DNA of 64,000 nucleotides, from the NCBI GenBank assembly GCA_964471225.1, contig CAYYEZ010000042.1, positions 1-64,000 of the forward strand, written 5' to 3'. Every line of letters starts with the position of its first letter. Position 1 is the stretch's first letter. Origin of the DNA: JAGVJT01 sp964471225 (GTDB lineage: Bacteria > Pseudomonadota > Gammaproteobacteria > Legionellales > Legionellaceae). The notes under the pieces are model-generated. The model worked only from the letters and a program-made list of their open reading frames with translations, was not told the origin of the DNA and did no database searches. Of this stretch, positions 8,510-17,117 are shown piece after piece. A program made the position numbers and the translations under genes.

Positions 8510-11083
8510 ATGTCGTACATTTCTCAAGGCAGCGGATCTTGTCCGTTGGTTTTAGTGGATGGTTCTTCTTATTTTTTTCGTGCGTTTCACGCCCTTCCTC
8601 CACTCACGAATACTAAAGGTCAGCCCACAGGTGCAATTTACGGCGTCATAAATATGATAAAACGCCTTATCAAAACCTATCAACCAACGCAACTTATTGT
8701 TATTTTTGATGCACCGGGAAAAACATTTCGAGACGAATGGTATCCTGAATATAAAGCACATCGACCACCGACCCCGCCAGATCTTAGTTCTCAATTTGAT
8801 CCACTCGTCACAGTTTTAAAAGCCATGGGGATTCCTGTTTTAAGTATTGAAGGCGTTGAAGCCGACGATGTGATTGGTACACTTGCGTATGAGGCACTAA
8901 GACAAGACTTGCCGGTACTTATTTCTACAAGTGATAAAGACATGGCACAATTAGTCAATACGCGGGTTAGTCTCGTCAACACAATGACCGATCAACATTA
9001 TGACAGTGCCGGTGTTTATGAAAAATTTGGTGTCCAACCTCAACAAATGATCGATTACTTAACCCTAGTGGGTGATACCTCAGACAATATTCCTGGTGTC
9101 CCAAAATGCGGGCCTAAGACAGCAGTCAAGTGGCTTACAGAATATCAAACACTAGATAACCTCATTAAGCATGCTGATGCTATCACAGGGAAAGTAGGAG
9201 AGTCGTTGCGTCATACCATCCCCGCACTTGAGCTTTCCAAACGACTTGTCACTATTCGCACTGACTTAACACTACCTATTAAATTAGAAAAATTACAATT
9301 ACAACCAATGAATTACATCACATTGGTTGAGATGGCAAAAGAGTTAGAATTTAAAACTTGGCTAAAAGAGTGGTCCCAAGGCGAATCAACACAAAGTTCA
9401 CTACCTCAAGTCCTAACTCATATTATTGAAAAAATTGAAACACTACCTGTTGTCTTAGCACCATGGTTCAATGAACAACATACCTTGTTTTGTTTTTACT
9501 TCGTGACAAGAGACGATCAAACCGATCTCTTTTTTTGTGCCAACCAAGATCAAACATTCGGTATCACACTCACACCAGAATCATTCGTTCATTTTAAATC
9601 CATTTTTGAAAACCCAAATATTAAAAAATTAGGGTTTAATCTGAAGAAAACAAATCATTTGCTACATCAACATGAAATTAAACTAGACACACACTTTGAA
9701 GATGTGATGCTAGAGGCTTACGTCATTAACAGTACACTGAAAAATACCGAACTTTCGGTACTATTTAAAACTTATCTATCGCGAGAGGATATTCAACCCG
9801 AAGACACACCTCGTGAGTTGCTTGCCTTACATCAACAACTGCAATCAAAACTTGATCCAGCAGCAAAGGCTATCTTGACGACGATCGAATATCCGTTGCT
9901 TTGTATTCTAGCTGAAATGGAACAACACGGTGTATGCCTTGATCTCAAGCAATTAGATGCACAAGGTGTTCGATTAACTCAAAGTATTCGCATACTAGAA
10001 GACGAAGCTTACGCTCTCGCCGGTCATTCTTTTAATTTAAACTCTCCAAAACAATTATTAGAAATTTTATATCAAGAGCAAAATCTGCCTATCCTTGCAA
10101 AAACACCGACAGGACAAGCTTCCACAAGCGAGCCTGTTCTACAAGAGCTCGCTTATCTTTATCGCTTACCCGCTGTCATTTTAGAGTATCGAAGCTTAAA
10201 TAAATTAGTCTCGACCTATATCGACGCTTTACCTAAGCGGATTAATCCGAAAACACAGCGCATTCATACCTCTTATAATCAAGCCGTGACAGCGACCGGT
10301 CGACTTTCATCGACTGATCCTAACTTACAAAATATCCCTGTACGACATTCCGAAGGACGCTTAATACGCAAGGCTTTTGTTGCCCCGCCAGAACACGTCA
10401 TTTTAAGCGCCGACTACTCACAGATTGAACTCAGGATTATGGCGCATTTGTCTGACGATCACACTTTACGACAAGCATTTTTAAAAGATCTAGATGTTCA
10501 CACCGCAACGGCTAGTGAAATTTTTCATGTCCCGCTAAATGAAGTCACAGCTGAGCAACGTCGGCGTGCAAAAGCTGTTAATTTCGGGCTAATTTATGGG
10601 ATGTCTTCTTTTGGTTTATCAAAACAACTCGGAGTTGATCGCCAAACGGCTCAAAAATATATCAATCTTTATTTTGAGAGATATCCTGGTGTTTTAAAGT
10701 TTATGCAAACCTCGCGAGAAAATGCTCGCCTTCATGGTTTTGTTGAGACGTTACTGGGCAGAAAGCTCTACATTCCAGATATTCTTTCTCACAATAAAAT
10801 CAGACAAAAGGCAGCTGAACGCATCGCTATTAACGCGCCACTTCAAGGCACCGCTGCAGATATTATTAAAAAAGCGATGATAGATGTAAACACTTGGCTT
10901 GATACCGAGCCTCGTATTCAAATGATTATGCAAGTCCACGATGAACTCGTCTTTGAAGTGCATGAAACTGTCGTTGATATTGCGAAACAAATGATCCCTT
11001 CGTTAATGGAAAAAACTGTGATGCTCACTGTGCCCATCAAAGCATCCGTCGGCGTCGGTAGTAATTGGGATGAGGCGCATTAG
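8510..11083 (+). CDS. polA: DNA polymerase I, proofreading domain degenerate
   Basis: Repair and Okazaki-fragment polymerase. The start MSYISQGSG (857 aa) was chosen because AGAGGA lies 8 nt upstream. The 5' nuclease domain is intact: VDGSSYFFRAFHALPP, EADDVIGTLA, STSDKDMAQL, GDTSDNIPGVPKCGPKTA. The polymerase domain is intact: motif A SADYSQIELRIMAH, motif B RRRAKAVNFGLIYGM, motif C QVHDELVFEV. The middle 3'-5' exonuclease domain (about 310-490) keeps the fold length but lacks the acidic metal ligands: no DTE at its start, Thr where GQNLKYD has Asp, and no YAxxDAD-type motif. It probably makes no proofreading activity. It follows lpxD with a 4-nt gap and converges with the next gene. Confidence 0.97.
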   Translation: MSYISQGSGSCPLVLVDGSSYFFRAFHALPPLTNTKGQPTGAIYGVINMIKRLIKTYQPTQLIVIFDAPGKTFRDEWYPEYKAHRPPTPPDLSSQFDPLVTVLKAMGIPVLSIEGVEADDVIGTLAYEALRQDLPVLISTSDKDMAQLVNTRVSLVNTMTDQHYDSAGVYEKFGVQPQQMIDYLTLVGDTSDNIPGVPKCGPKTAVKWLTEYQTLDNLIKHADAITGKVGESLRHTIPALELSKRLVTIRTDLTLPIKLEKLQLQPMNYITLVEMAKELEFKTWLKEWSQGESTQSSLPQVLTHIIEKIETLPVVLAPWFNEQHTLFCFYFVTRDDQTDLFFCANQDQTFGITLTPESFVHFKSIFENPNIKKLGFNLKKTNHLLHQHEIKLDTHFEDVMLEAYVINSTLKNTELSVLFKTYLSREDIQPEDTPRELLALHQQLQSKLDPAAKAILTTIEYPLLCILAEMEQHGVCLDLKQLDAQGVRLTQSIRILEDEAYALAGHSFNLNSPKQLLEILYQEQNLPILAKTPTGQASTSEPVLQELAYLYRLPAVILEYRSLNKLVSTYIDALPKRINPKTQRIHTSYNQAVTATGRLSSTDPNLQNIPVRHSEGRLIRKAFVAPPEHVILSADYSQIELRIMAHLSDDHTLRQAFLKDLDVHTATASEIFHVPLNEVTAEQRRRAKAVNFGLIYGMSSFGLSKQLGVDRQTAQKYINLYFERYPGVLKFMQTSRENARLHGFVETLLGRKLYIPDILSHNKIRQKAAERIAINAPLQGTAADIIKKAMIDVNTWLDTEPRIQMIMQVHDELVFEVHETVVDIAKQMIPSLMEKTVMLTVPIKASVGVGSNWDEAH

Positions 11084-11096
11084 CGATAAGCAGACT

Positions 11097-12257
11097 TTAT
11101 TCGTCAAAAGCATACAGCCGTTCATAACATTTCGCCGTTTCTTCTAATGCATGGCGAAGAGCGAGCGTGCGACTCATTTGCCCCATACTTAAACGCTTAG
11201 CCTCATTACTGAAAATCTCGCACAGAGCCTGAGTAAGCTCGGAAACAGAGTGAGGTTCAAATAGATAACCATTCACACCAACCGACACAAGCTCAGGAAG
11301 CGCCATCGCGCGAGCAACAACCATCGGTAAACCTGAAGCAAGCGCCTCAAGCCCCACAATACTTTGTAATTCGGCAAGCCCCGTATGTACAAAACAATCT
11401 GCCAAGCCATAAATCAATGGATACTCATTATCTTCTAAGTATCCAGTGAAAGTGACATGCTCAACCAAACGATGATCTCGCACCCATTTTCGTAATAAAA
11501 ACCCCTCTGCTCCGCGCCCTGTAAGCACAAAATGGACGTCATGTGTTTCTCGAAGCTGCCGAAACGCCTCTAAAGCTATCGGTAGATTTTTTTCCTTGTC
11601 TAATCGTCCTGTATAAAGCAAAACGGGCTTTTCTGGTAGATTAAAACGCTTTTTTAATCTACTTGCGTCTTGGTTTGGTCTAAATATATCTAAATCTACG
11701 CCACAAGAAATAACTTCGACTGATTTTTCAAAACCGACCGCTCTTAAAAGTTTTTTTGCTGTGGCGGTGGGTGTCGTGACCACATCAACTTCTCGTAACA
11801 TTTCTAAGACCCATCGCCAACAATATTCAGCAAATTTTGGCGCACACCATTGAGGTAGGCGTGTATAATGAAAGAAATTTTCCGGCATAAAATGATTTGT
11901 CGCTATCATACGAATACCGAGCTTCAAGCCCACTTGATAGCAAATTTTACCCAAAAAGAATTTGCCTTGTAGATGAATAATATCCGGATTAAACGACACA
12001 ATCGCACCGACAACTGATTTTGTGATACCCAATGGCCAACTCACCCTAAAATGCGCATAACCAGGCGCCGGCCAGGAGCGAACCTCGTAGAGTTTCACTC
12101 CTTCATAATATCCGTAGCCTTGTTTTAGGCTTTTAGAAGGACAAACCACCAAAACATCGTGACCACGCTTTTGAAGTGATAGCGCCAAACGATGTGTAAA
12201 GTAAGCACCCCCATTTAGATCCGGTGGGTAGCTATCAAGTACGATTAAAATTTTCAT
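11097..12257 (-). CDS. GT4-family glycosyltransferase
   Basis: Retaining GT-B glycosyltransferase, cytoplasmic or membrane-peripheral. 386 aa from MKILIVLDSYPPDLNGGA, which has the N-terminal GG(A)-loop pattern. The C-terminal domain shows VLLYTGRLDKEKN and the nucleotide-sugar-binding E-x7-E motif (GLAELQSIVGLEALASGLP). The start is inferred from the conserved first strand; an in-frame ATG lies 18 nt upstream. Similar proteins often transfer mannose or glucose to lipids (PimB/MgtA-like), but the sugar and acceptor are not readable. It is divergent from the KAS III operon, with about 100 bp between them, and may or may not act with it. Confidence 0.88.
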   Translation of the reverse strand: MKILIVLDSYPPDLNGGAYFTHRLALSLQKRGHDVLVVCPSKSLKQGYGYYEGVKLYEVRSWPAPGYAHFRVSWPLGITKSVVGAIVSFNPDIIHLQGKFFLGKICYQVGLKLGIRMIATNHFMPENFFHYTRLPQWCAPKFAEYCWRWVLEMLREVDVVTTPTATAKKLLRAVGFEKSVEVISCGVDLDIFRPNQDASRLKKRFNLPEKPVLLYTGRLDKEKNLPIALEAFRQLRETHDVHFVLTGRGAEGFLLRKWVRDHRLVEHVTFTGYLEDNEYPLIYGLADCFVHTGLAELQSIVGLEALASGLPMVVARAMALPELVSVGVNGYLFEPHSVSELTQALCEIFSNEAKRLSMGQMSRTLALRHALEETAKCYERLYAFDE

Positions 12258-12323
12258 AACGAGACAAGATAGCAAAAATCACTTTGATCATCAATGAATC
12301 ATTGAAATTATTAATAAGTCTTG

Positions 12324-12352
12324 TTGATCCTAAAAAGATCTACTGCTATGAT
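12324..12352 (+). promoter_or_regulatory. Promoter giving a probable leaderless transcript
   Basis: TTGATC (12324-12329), a 17-nt spacer, and an extended -10 TGCTATGAT (hexamer TATGAT, 12347-12352). The ATG of the KAS III gene begins 7 nt after the -10, at or beside the expected transcript start, and no Shine-Dalgarno site precedes it. Confidence 0.6.
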
Positions 12353-12358
12353 CGCCGC

Positions 12359-13354
12359 ATGATGACGCCTGAATTACCCATTAAAATTCTCGGCATTGGC
12401 CGATACCTACCTCGAACTCAAGTACTCTCAACAAAACTAGATGACGATCTCGGGCTGCCTGAAGGAAGTGTTGAAAAAAAATCGGGGCTATTTTCCAGAT
12501 ATTTTTCAGCACATGATGAGACGACCTCTTATATGGCGAGTCGTGCAGCCCTAGCTGCTATTGAACACGCGAATGTCTCTCTTTCAAGTATTGACCTCAT
12601 TATCGCTGCATGTGGCGTCGGAGAGCAATTACTCCCTTGTACAGCCGCGTTGGTGCAACGACAGCTTGGACTTGAGCATTCTGGGATTGCTTGCTTTGAT
12701 GTGAATAGCACTTGCTTAAGTTTTATCACGGCCTTGGATATTGCAGCACACTTGCTCACACATCAACGCTTTAATCGCGCGCTGATTGTCTCCAGCGAGC
12801 GTCCTTCTGTTGGTTTAAACTGGAACGACCTAGAATCATCTACAATTTTTGGAGACGGTGCTGCAGCCTGTATCGTTGAAAACAGTAAAGATCATGGGCG
12901 AATTCTAGCTTTCCACATGGAGACTTACAGCATAGGAGCAGATTATTGCCGTGTCGAAGCAGGAGGAACAAGCCATGCCCCAGCAAGTGACTACGATAAA
13001 ACGCTGGGTCTTTTTAAGATGGATGGCAAAAAGGTATTCAGACTAGCCAGTCAAATGATTGGGGATATGCAGCAAACGTTACTACGCAAAGCTAACATTG
13101 GACTTGATGAAATTGATTGGGTTGTCCCACATCAAGCAAGCCAACTCGCTATGAACCATATTCGAAAACGATTGGGGATTGCTCCGGAGAAATTTGTTGA
13201 TATTTTCAAAACTCATGGTAACCAAATGGCAGCCTCTATCCCCACTGTATTGCATTACTTGATTCATCATCAAGGCCTCAAGCAAGGTCAACGTATCTAT
13301 TTGCTGGGCACAGGAGCTGGTATCTCGGCAGCAGGAATGATCTTGGAGTATTGA
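12359..13354 (+). CDS. Beta-ketoacyl synthase III (FabH/OleA-like)
   Basis: Thiolase-fold condensing enzyme primed by acyl-CoA or acyl-ACP. 331 aa from MMTPELPIKILGIGRYLP. The catalytic triad is complete: Cys119 in VNSTCLSF, His258 in VVPHQASQ, Asn288 in THGNQMAAS. The Cys context (STCLSF instead of ACAGF) and the PHQA box place it among KAS III enzymes of secondary pathways rather than housekeeping FabH. It is the first gene of a four-gene operon; its stop overlaps the next gene's translation-initiation region. The start was chosen at the first of two tandem ATGs; a longer form beginning at 12284 would start upstream of the predicted promoter. Confidence 0.88.
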   Translation: MMTPELPIKILGIGRYLPRTQVLSTKLDDDLGLPEGSVEKKSGLFSRYFSAHDETTSYMASRAALAAIEHANVSLSSIDLIIAACGVGEQLLPCTAALVQRQLGLEHSGIACFDVNSTCLSFITALDIAAHLLTHQRFNRALIVSSERPSVGLNWNDLESSTIFGDGAAACIVENSKDHGRILAFHMETYSIGADYCRVEAGGTSHAPASDYDKTLGLFKMDGKKVFRLASQMIGDMQQTLLRKANIGLDEIDWVVPHQASQLAMNHIRKRLGIAPEKFVDIFKTHGNQMAASIPTVLHYLIHHQGLKQGQRIYLLGTGAGISAAGMILEY

Positions 13355-13356
13355 GC

Positions 13357-14355
13357 GTGACTACTGTTATTACCGGAGCAACAGGTTGTCTCGGCATGAG
13401 CTTGACCCAAAGACTACTTCAAGAAGGTCATGAAGTCATCGCCTTGGGACGAAATCTTGAGCACGGCGCAAAACTAGAACAATTTGGAGCCACTTTTATT
13501 GCTTGCGATATTACCTCTCAAGAGCCTCTTAAAACTATCTGTCAACCAGCCAAACTTATCTTTCACTGCGCAGCACTTTCAAGTACTTGGGGAAAAAAGA
13601 ATGATTTTTATCAAGCCAATGTCATTGGAACACAACATGTCATTGAGGCAACACCCTCTGGCGCAAAACTTATTTATGTTTCAACGCCAAGCATCTACTT
13701 TGATTTTACCGAAAAACATCAAATTAAAGAAAATAGCATCCTGCCCAGGCACATGGTCAATGACTATGCCACAACAAAATTTCTAGCAGAAAAACTCATT
13801 GATCATGCTTGGCAAGAAAAAAATCTTCCCGTCATTACATTACGCCCTAGAGGTATTTTTGGACCTTATGACAAAAGTATATTTCCAAAAATATTATCGC
13901 TCGAAAAAAATGGCACACTCCCTATCATTGGTTCAGGGCAGCAAGTAGTAGATATTACCTACGTAGATAATGTCGTTGAAGCATTAATATTAGCAAGCCA
14001 AGCGAGTACAGATTGCTACGGCAAAAAATATAACATTACAAACGACGAACCCATGACATTTTTAAATATTATCGCCATGTTATATCGACTCATGGATAAG
14101 CCTCTCGAATGTAAGCATTACTCTTATAAAACGGCGCTTCATACAGCACGCTTAATCGAAATAGCATACCGATTTTTCCATCTTAAACGTGCACCTAAAC
14201 TCACAAAATATTCTGTTGGTGTGTGCGCGCTTGGGCAAACACTTAATATTGATGCGGCGAAAAACGAACTCGGCTATCGTCCGATCTGCGCTATTGAAAA
14301 AGGATTACAACATTTTATCGATTGGTACTCCAATGATTACTTATCAACTTTTTGA
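13357..14355 (+). CDS. NAD(P)-dependent SDR, 3-beta-HSD/OleD-like
   Basis: Extended short-chain dehydrogenase/reductase, 332 aa. The Rossmann motif TGATGCLG is at the N-terminus, followed by HCAALSS, a Ser in YVSTPSIY, and the catalytic YxxxK as YATTKFLAEK. RPRGIFGP matches the 3-beta-hydroxysteroid-dehydrogenase-like group to which OleD (2-alkyl-3-ketoacid reductase) belongs. Start GTG at 13357 is preferred because GGAG lies 8 nt upstream; an in-frame TTG at 13351 is too close to that site. It follows the KAS III gene by 2 nt and overlaps the next gene by 23 nt. It likely reduces the beta-keto product of the KAS III enzyme (inference). Confidence 0.88.
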   Translation: MTTVITGATGCLGMSLTQRLLQEGHEVIALGRNLEHGAKLEQFGATFIACDITSQEPLKTICQPAKLIFHCAALSSTWGKKNDFYQANVIGTQHVIEATPSGAKLIYVSTPSIYFDFTEKHQIKENSILPRHMVNDYATTKFLAEKLIDHAWQEKNLPVITLRPRGIFGPYDKSIFPKILSLEKNGTLPIIGSGQQVVDITYVDNVVEALILASQASTDCYGKKYNITNDEPMTFLNIIAMLYRLMDKPLECKHYSYKTALHTARLIEIAYRFFHLKRAPKLTKYSVGVCALGQTLNIDAAKNELGYRPICAIEKGLQHFIDWYSNDYLSTF

Positions 14356-15151
14356 AGTTGGGCATTGCCTGCATTGCGAACGCATGACACTTCAGACCGG
14401 AAAATTGAAACTCGTGCAATATCCTGCTTTGTGTGCACTCATTCATCATCCAAAATATGGTTATATCTTATTTGACACCGGATACAGTGAGCGATTTCAA
14501 GAGGCAACCCAACATTTTCCTGAATCACTTTACCGTTTTTTGACCCCCGTCACTGTCCATCAGCCACTTCGAGCGCAGTTACTTAATATCAATATTAAAC
14601 CAGAGCAAATTAATTATATTATTGTTTCACATTTTCATGCCGACCATATTGGTGGTTCGCATGACTTTCCTCGTGCAACATTTATCGTCCACACACAAGC
14701 GCTTGAAGATATCGAGCAAAAAAAAGGATTGAAAGCACTACTCGCCGGTTTTTTACCTGCGTTACTCCCTGACAACTTCAAAAAACGTACTCGTGCTCTT
14801 TATCAACACACCACACTCCCGAAAAAACTTATGCCGTTTACGAAAGGTTTTGACATTTTTGGAGATCAAACACTTTTCGCCGTTCCTTTACCAGGACATG
14901 CCAAAGGACAGATTGGTCTTTATGTTGAAGCAAAGCAGCCTGTATTTTTTATTGCAGACAGTTGTTGGCATCAAGAAACTTTTCAGTCTCTTATTTTACC
15001 CAGCAAACTCACACATCTTATTCTGGATGATAAAAAAGCCTATTATGAAACCATTAAAAAATTACACCAACTTCATCAGCATGACCCCATGCTAGACATC
15101 ATTCCCTCACATTGTCAGCAAGCACGACAAAAGATTTTCACATCATGTTAA
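14333..15151 (+). CDS. Metallo-beta-lactamase-fold hydrolase
   Basis: 272-aa MBL-fold protein. The metal motif HFHADH is at residues 100-105, with later ligand candidates in PLPGHAKGQ, IADSCWH and IPSHC, so a binuclear zinc site is likely. Lactonases and thioesterase-like esterases of this fold share the DTGY and SHFHADHIGG pattern. It starts inside the end of the SDR gene and overlaps the next gene by 7 nt, so the four products are probably needed together. The substrate may be a lactone or thioester made by the pathway (inference). Confidence 0.87.
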   Translation: MITYQLFEVGHCLHCERMTLQTGKLKLVQYPALCALIHHPKYGYILFDTGYSERFQEATQHFPESLYRFLTPVTVHQPLRAQLLNINIKPEQINYIIVSHFHADHIGGSHDFPRATFIVHTQALEDIEQKKGLKALLAGFLPALLPDNFKKRTRALYQHTTLPKKLMPFTKGFDIFGDQTLFAVPLPGHAKGQIGLYVEAKQPVFFIADSCWHQETFQSLILPSKLTHLILDDKKAYYETIKKLHQLHQHDPMLDIIPSHCQQARQKIFTSC

Positions 15152-16464
15152 TACGTATCTTATATCATTACTTTAAAACATGTTATTTTCAAAAGCGCAT
15201 TCAAAATAAAGCGCAACTCGAGCGACATCAGAAAAAACAATTTCAACGACTGATCAACACAACGCTAAAGTACTCACCATTTTATACACCGTATCTCAAT
15301 CAGCCTCTCGAAAAATGGCCCATCATTGATAAAAAAATAATGATGAGACATTTTGACGACATTAATACAAAAAATATCAAAGCCCAAGATGCGATGAATT
15401 TAGCGCTCGAAGCTGAGCGAACTCGAGATTTCTCACCCATGATAGGCGATATTAGCGTCGGCCTATCTTCCGGAACGTCTGGAAATCGAGGATTATTTTT
15501 AACCAGCCCGAAAGAGCGTGATGCATGGGTCGGTGCAATATTGGCCAAAGTCATGCCGAGTGGTCTCTTTTCTAAAGAAAAAATTGCATTTTTCTTAAGA
15601 GCAAACAATCCGCTTTATACAACGCTGAATAGAAGTAAAACGATCCAATTTCATTTTTTTGACCTGTGCGAAAATTTCAACACACATCTTCAAACACTCA
15701 ATAGACTACAACCCAGTATTATTTCTGCTCCCGCTAGTGTACTGATGCAGCTCTTAACAGAAAAATCGAAACTGCATCTTTCTTTAAAAAAAATTATTTC
15801 TGTCGCTGAAGTTCTAGATAAAATCGAAGAAAAAAAACTCTCAGCAGCTTTTGGTTGTCCTGTATCACAAATCTATCAATGCACAGAAGGATTTTTGGGC
15901 GCAAGCGATAAGCGTACAAACGAGATCACTTTAAATGAAGACAACCTCATTATTGAAAAAGAATGGATAGATGAGCGCCGTTTTATTCCTATAATCACTG
16001 ATCTACAACGACACACACAACCCATCATTCGTTATCGGCTAGATGATATTCTAGTCATGAAATCAGGAAATCATCTCTACACGGTATTATCTGCCATTGA
16101 AGGTCGTTTAGGTGATATTTGTTATGGTATACATGAAAATAAAAGAGTACCGATTTTTTCGGATATTCTTTGTCAACGTATGTCAAGCAGTGGTATTGAT
16201 TTTGATGATTATGTCATTTGTCAGGAAGAGTTAAACCATTTTAGTATTCAAATGACGCCCGAGCCTCATGATAAAACACGTTTAATTCAGCATTTAAATG
16301 AATTGTTTCTTCAATTAAAATGCAACATACCCAAATGGTCTTGGATACCTTTTGAAAATAGGCCTCTGACAACAAAACGTAGACGCGTTATTTGTCTTCT
16401 AAAAAGACGTGACACCCTGCTCTCCTGCCACAAGGACCACATCTGCTCGACGTTTGATAAATAA
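15145..16464 (+). CDS. PaaK/F390-synthetase-like adenylate-forming enzyme
   Basis: ANL-superfamily ligase of the phenylacetate-CoA-ligase/coenzyme F390-synthetase type, 439 aa. The ATP-binding loop GLSSGTSGNRG is around residues 106-116, YQCTEGFLG corresponds to the adenylate-binding motif, and YRLDDI to the hinge-proximal Asp region. It lacks the large N-terminal domain of ordinary acyl-CoA synthetases, as the group normally does. Enzymes of this clade are annotated only as putative adenylate-forming enzymes. It would activate an acid of the pathway. Its last 66 nt overlap, tail to tail, the end of rpiA on the other strand. Confidence 0.85.
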   Translation: MLIRILYHYFKTCYFQKRIQNKAQLERHQKKQFQRLINTTLKYSPFYTPYLNQPLEKWPIIDKKIMMRHFDDINTKNIKAQDAMNLALEAERTRDFSPMIGDISVGLSSGTSGNRGLFLTSPKERDAWVGAILAKVMPSGLFSKEKIAFFLRANNPLYTTLNRSKTIQFHFFDLCENFNTHLQTLNRLQPSIISAPASVLMQLLTEKSKLHLSLKKIISVAEVLDKIEEKKLSAAFGCPVSQIYQCTEGFLGASDKRTNEITLNEDNLIIEKEWIDERRFIPIITDLQRHTQPIIRYRLDDILVMKSGNHLYTVLSAIEGRLGDICYGIHENKRVPIFSDILCQRMSSSGIDFDDYVICQEELNHFSIQMTPEPHDKTRLIQHLNELFLQLKCNIPKWSWIPFENRPLTTKRRRVICLLKRRDTLLSCHKDHICSTFDK

Positions 16465-17055
16465 TCCACTGTCAACCACACCTGTGATTTGCTTCAGATT
16501 TTCCTCCATCTCGAGTGGAGAAGTTAAATCCAGATCGTACACATCTAAAATAATGTTATCATTATCAGTCACATATCCTTCACGATACATCGGCGTGCCT
16601 CCCAATTTGACCAGTTCACGTCCGACAAGACTTCTCGCCATAGGTAAAACCTCTACCGCGACAGGAAAAACACCCAGTCTTTCGACATACTTCGCGTCAT
16701 CAACAATACAAATAAAACGATTGGCCGCAACCGCAAGTATCTTCTCACGCGTTAATGCTCCGCCGCCACCTTTAATCATCATACGCGACGCGGTGACTTC
16801 ATCCGCACCATCAATATAAAGATCGACTGTACCCACAGCCAGCAAATCGTAAAGAGGAATCCCGTGCTCTCGTAACGCGTTCGCTGTTCTCAAAGAGCTT
16901 GCCACACACCCTTGAAGTTTATGCTTTACTTGAGACAAGATTTCTATCAAACACTGAACAGTAGAGCCCGTGCCAATCCCAACAATTGAGTCATCCTCAA
17001 TATGTTCAAGTGCTGCATGCGCAACTTTTATCTTTAACCGCTCTGTTGAAGTCAT
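16399..17055 (-). CDS. rpiA: Ribose-5-phosphate isomerase A
   Basis: Interconverts ribose-5-phosphate and ribulose-5-phosphate in the pentose phosphate pathway. 218 aa from MTSTERLKIK, the usual RpiA length. The phosphate loop GIGTGSTV, the catalytic DGADEV and the KGGGGALTREKI motifs are all present. The start was chosen by family alignment and the AAGAGA site 8 nt upstream. It lies downstream of an outer-membrane-protein gene, but a strong terminator separates the two, so its message must come from read-through or from a promoter inside the short gap. Confidence 0.96.
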   Translation of the reverse strand: MTSTERLKIKVAHAALEHIEDDSIVGIGTGSTVQCLIEILSQVKHKLQGCVASSLRTANALREHGIPLYDLLAVGTVDLYIDGADEVTASRMMIKGGGGALTREKILAVAANRFICIVDDAKYVERLGVFPVAVEVLPMARSLVGRELVKLGGTPMYREGYVTDNDNIILDVYDLDLTSPLEMEENLKQITGVVDSGLFIKRRADVVLVAGEQGVTSF

Positions 17056-17075
17056 GTGAGAGTCTCTTACAAAAA

Positions 17076-17100
17076 AAAAGCAACGACAAGCGTTGCTTTT
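17076..17100 (-). terminator. Rho-independent terminator after the OMP gene
   Basis: Perfect 10-bp stem (AAAAGCAACG / CGTTGCTTTT) with a 5-nt loop. On the minus strand it is followed by a run of nine T. It ends 21 nt before the rpiA start codon. Confidence 0.85.
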
Positions 17101-17117
17101 CAAATTTATTTCAGGAC

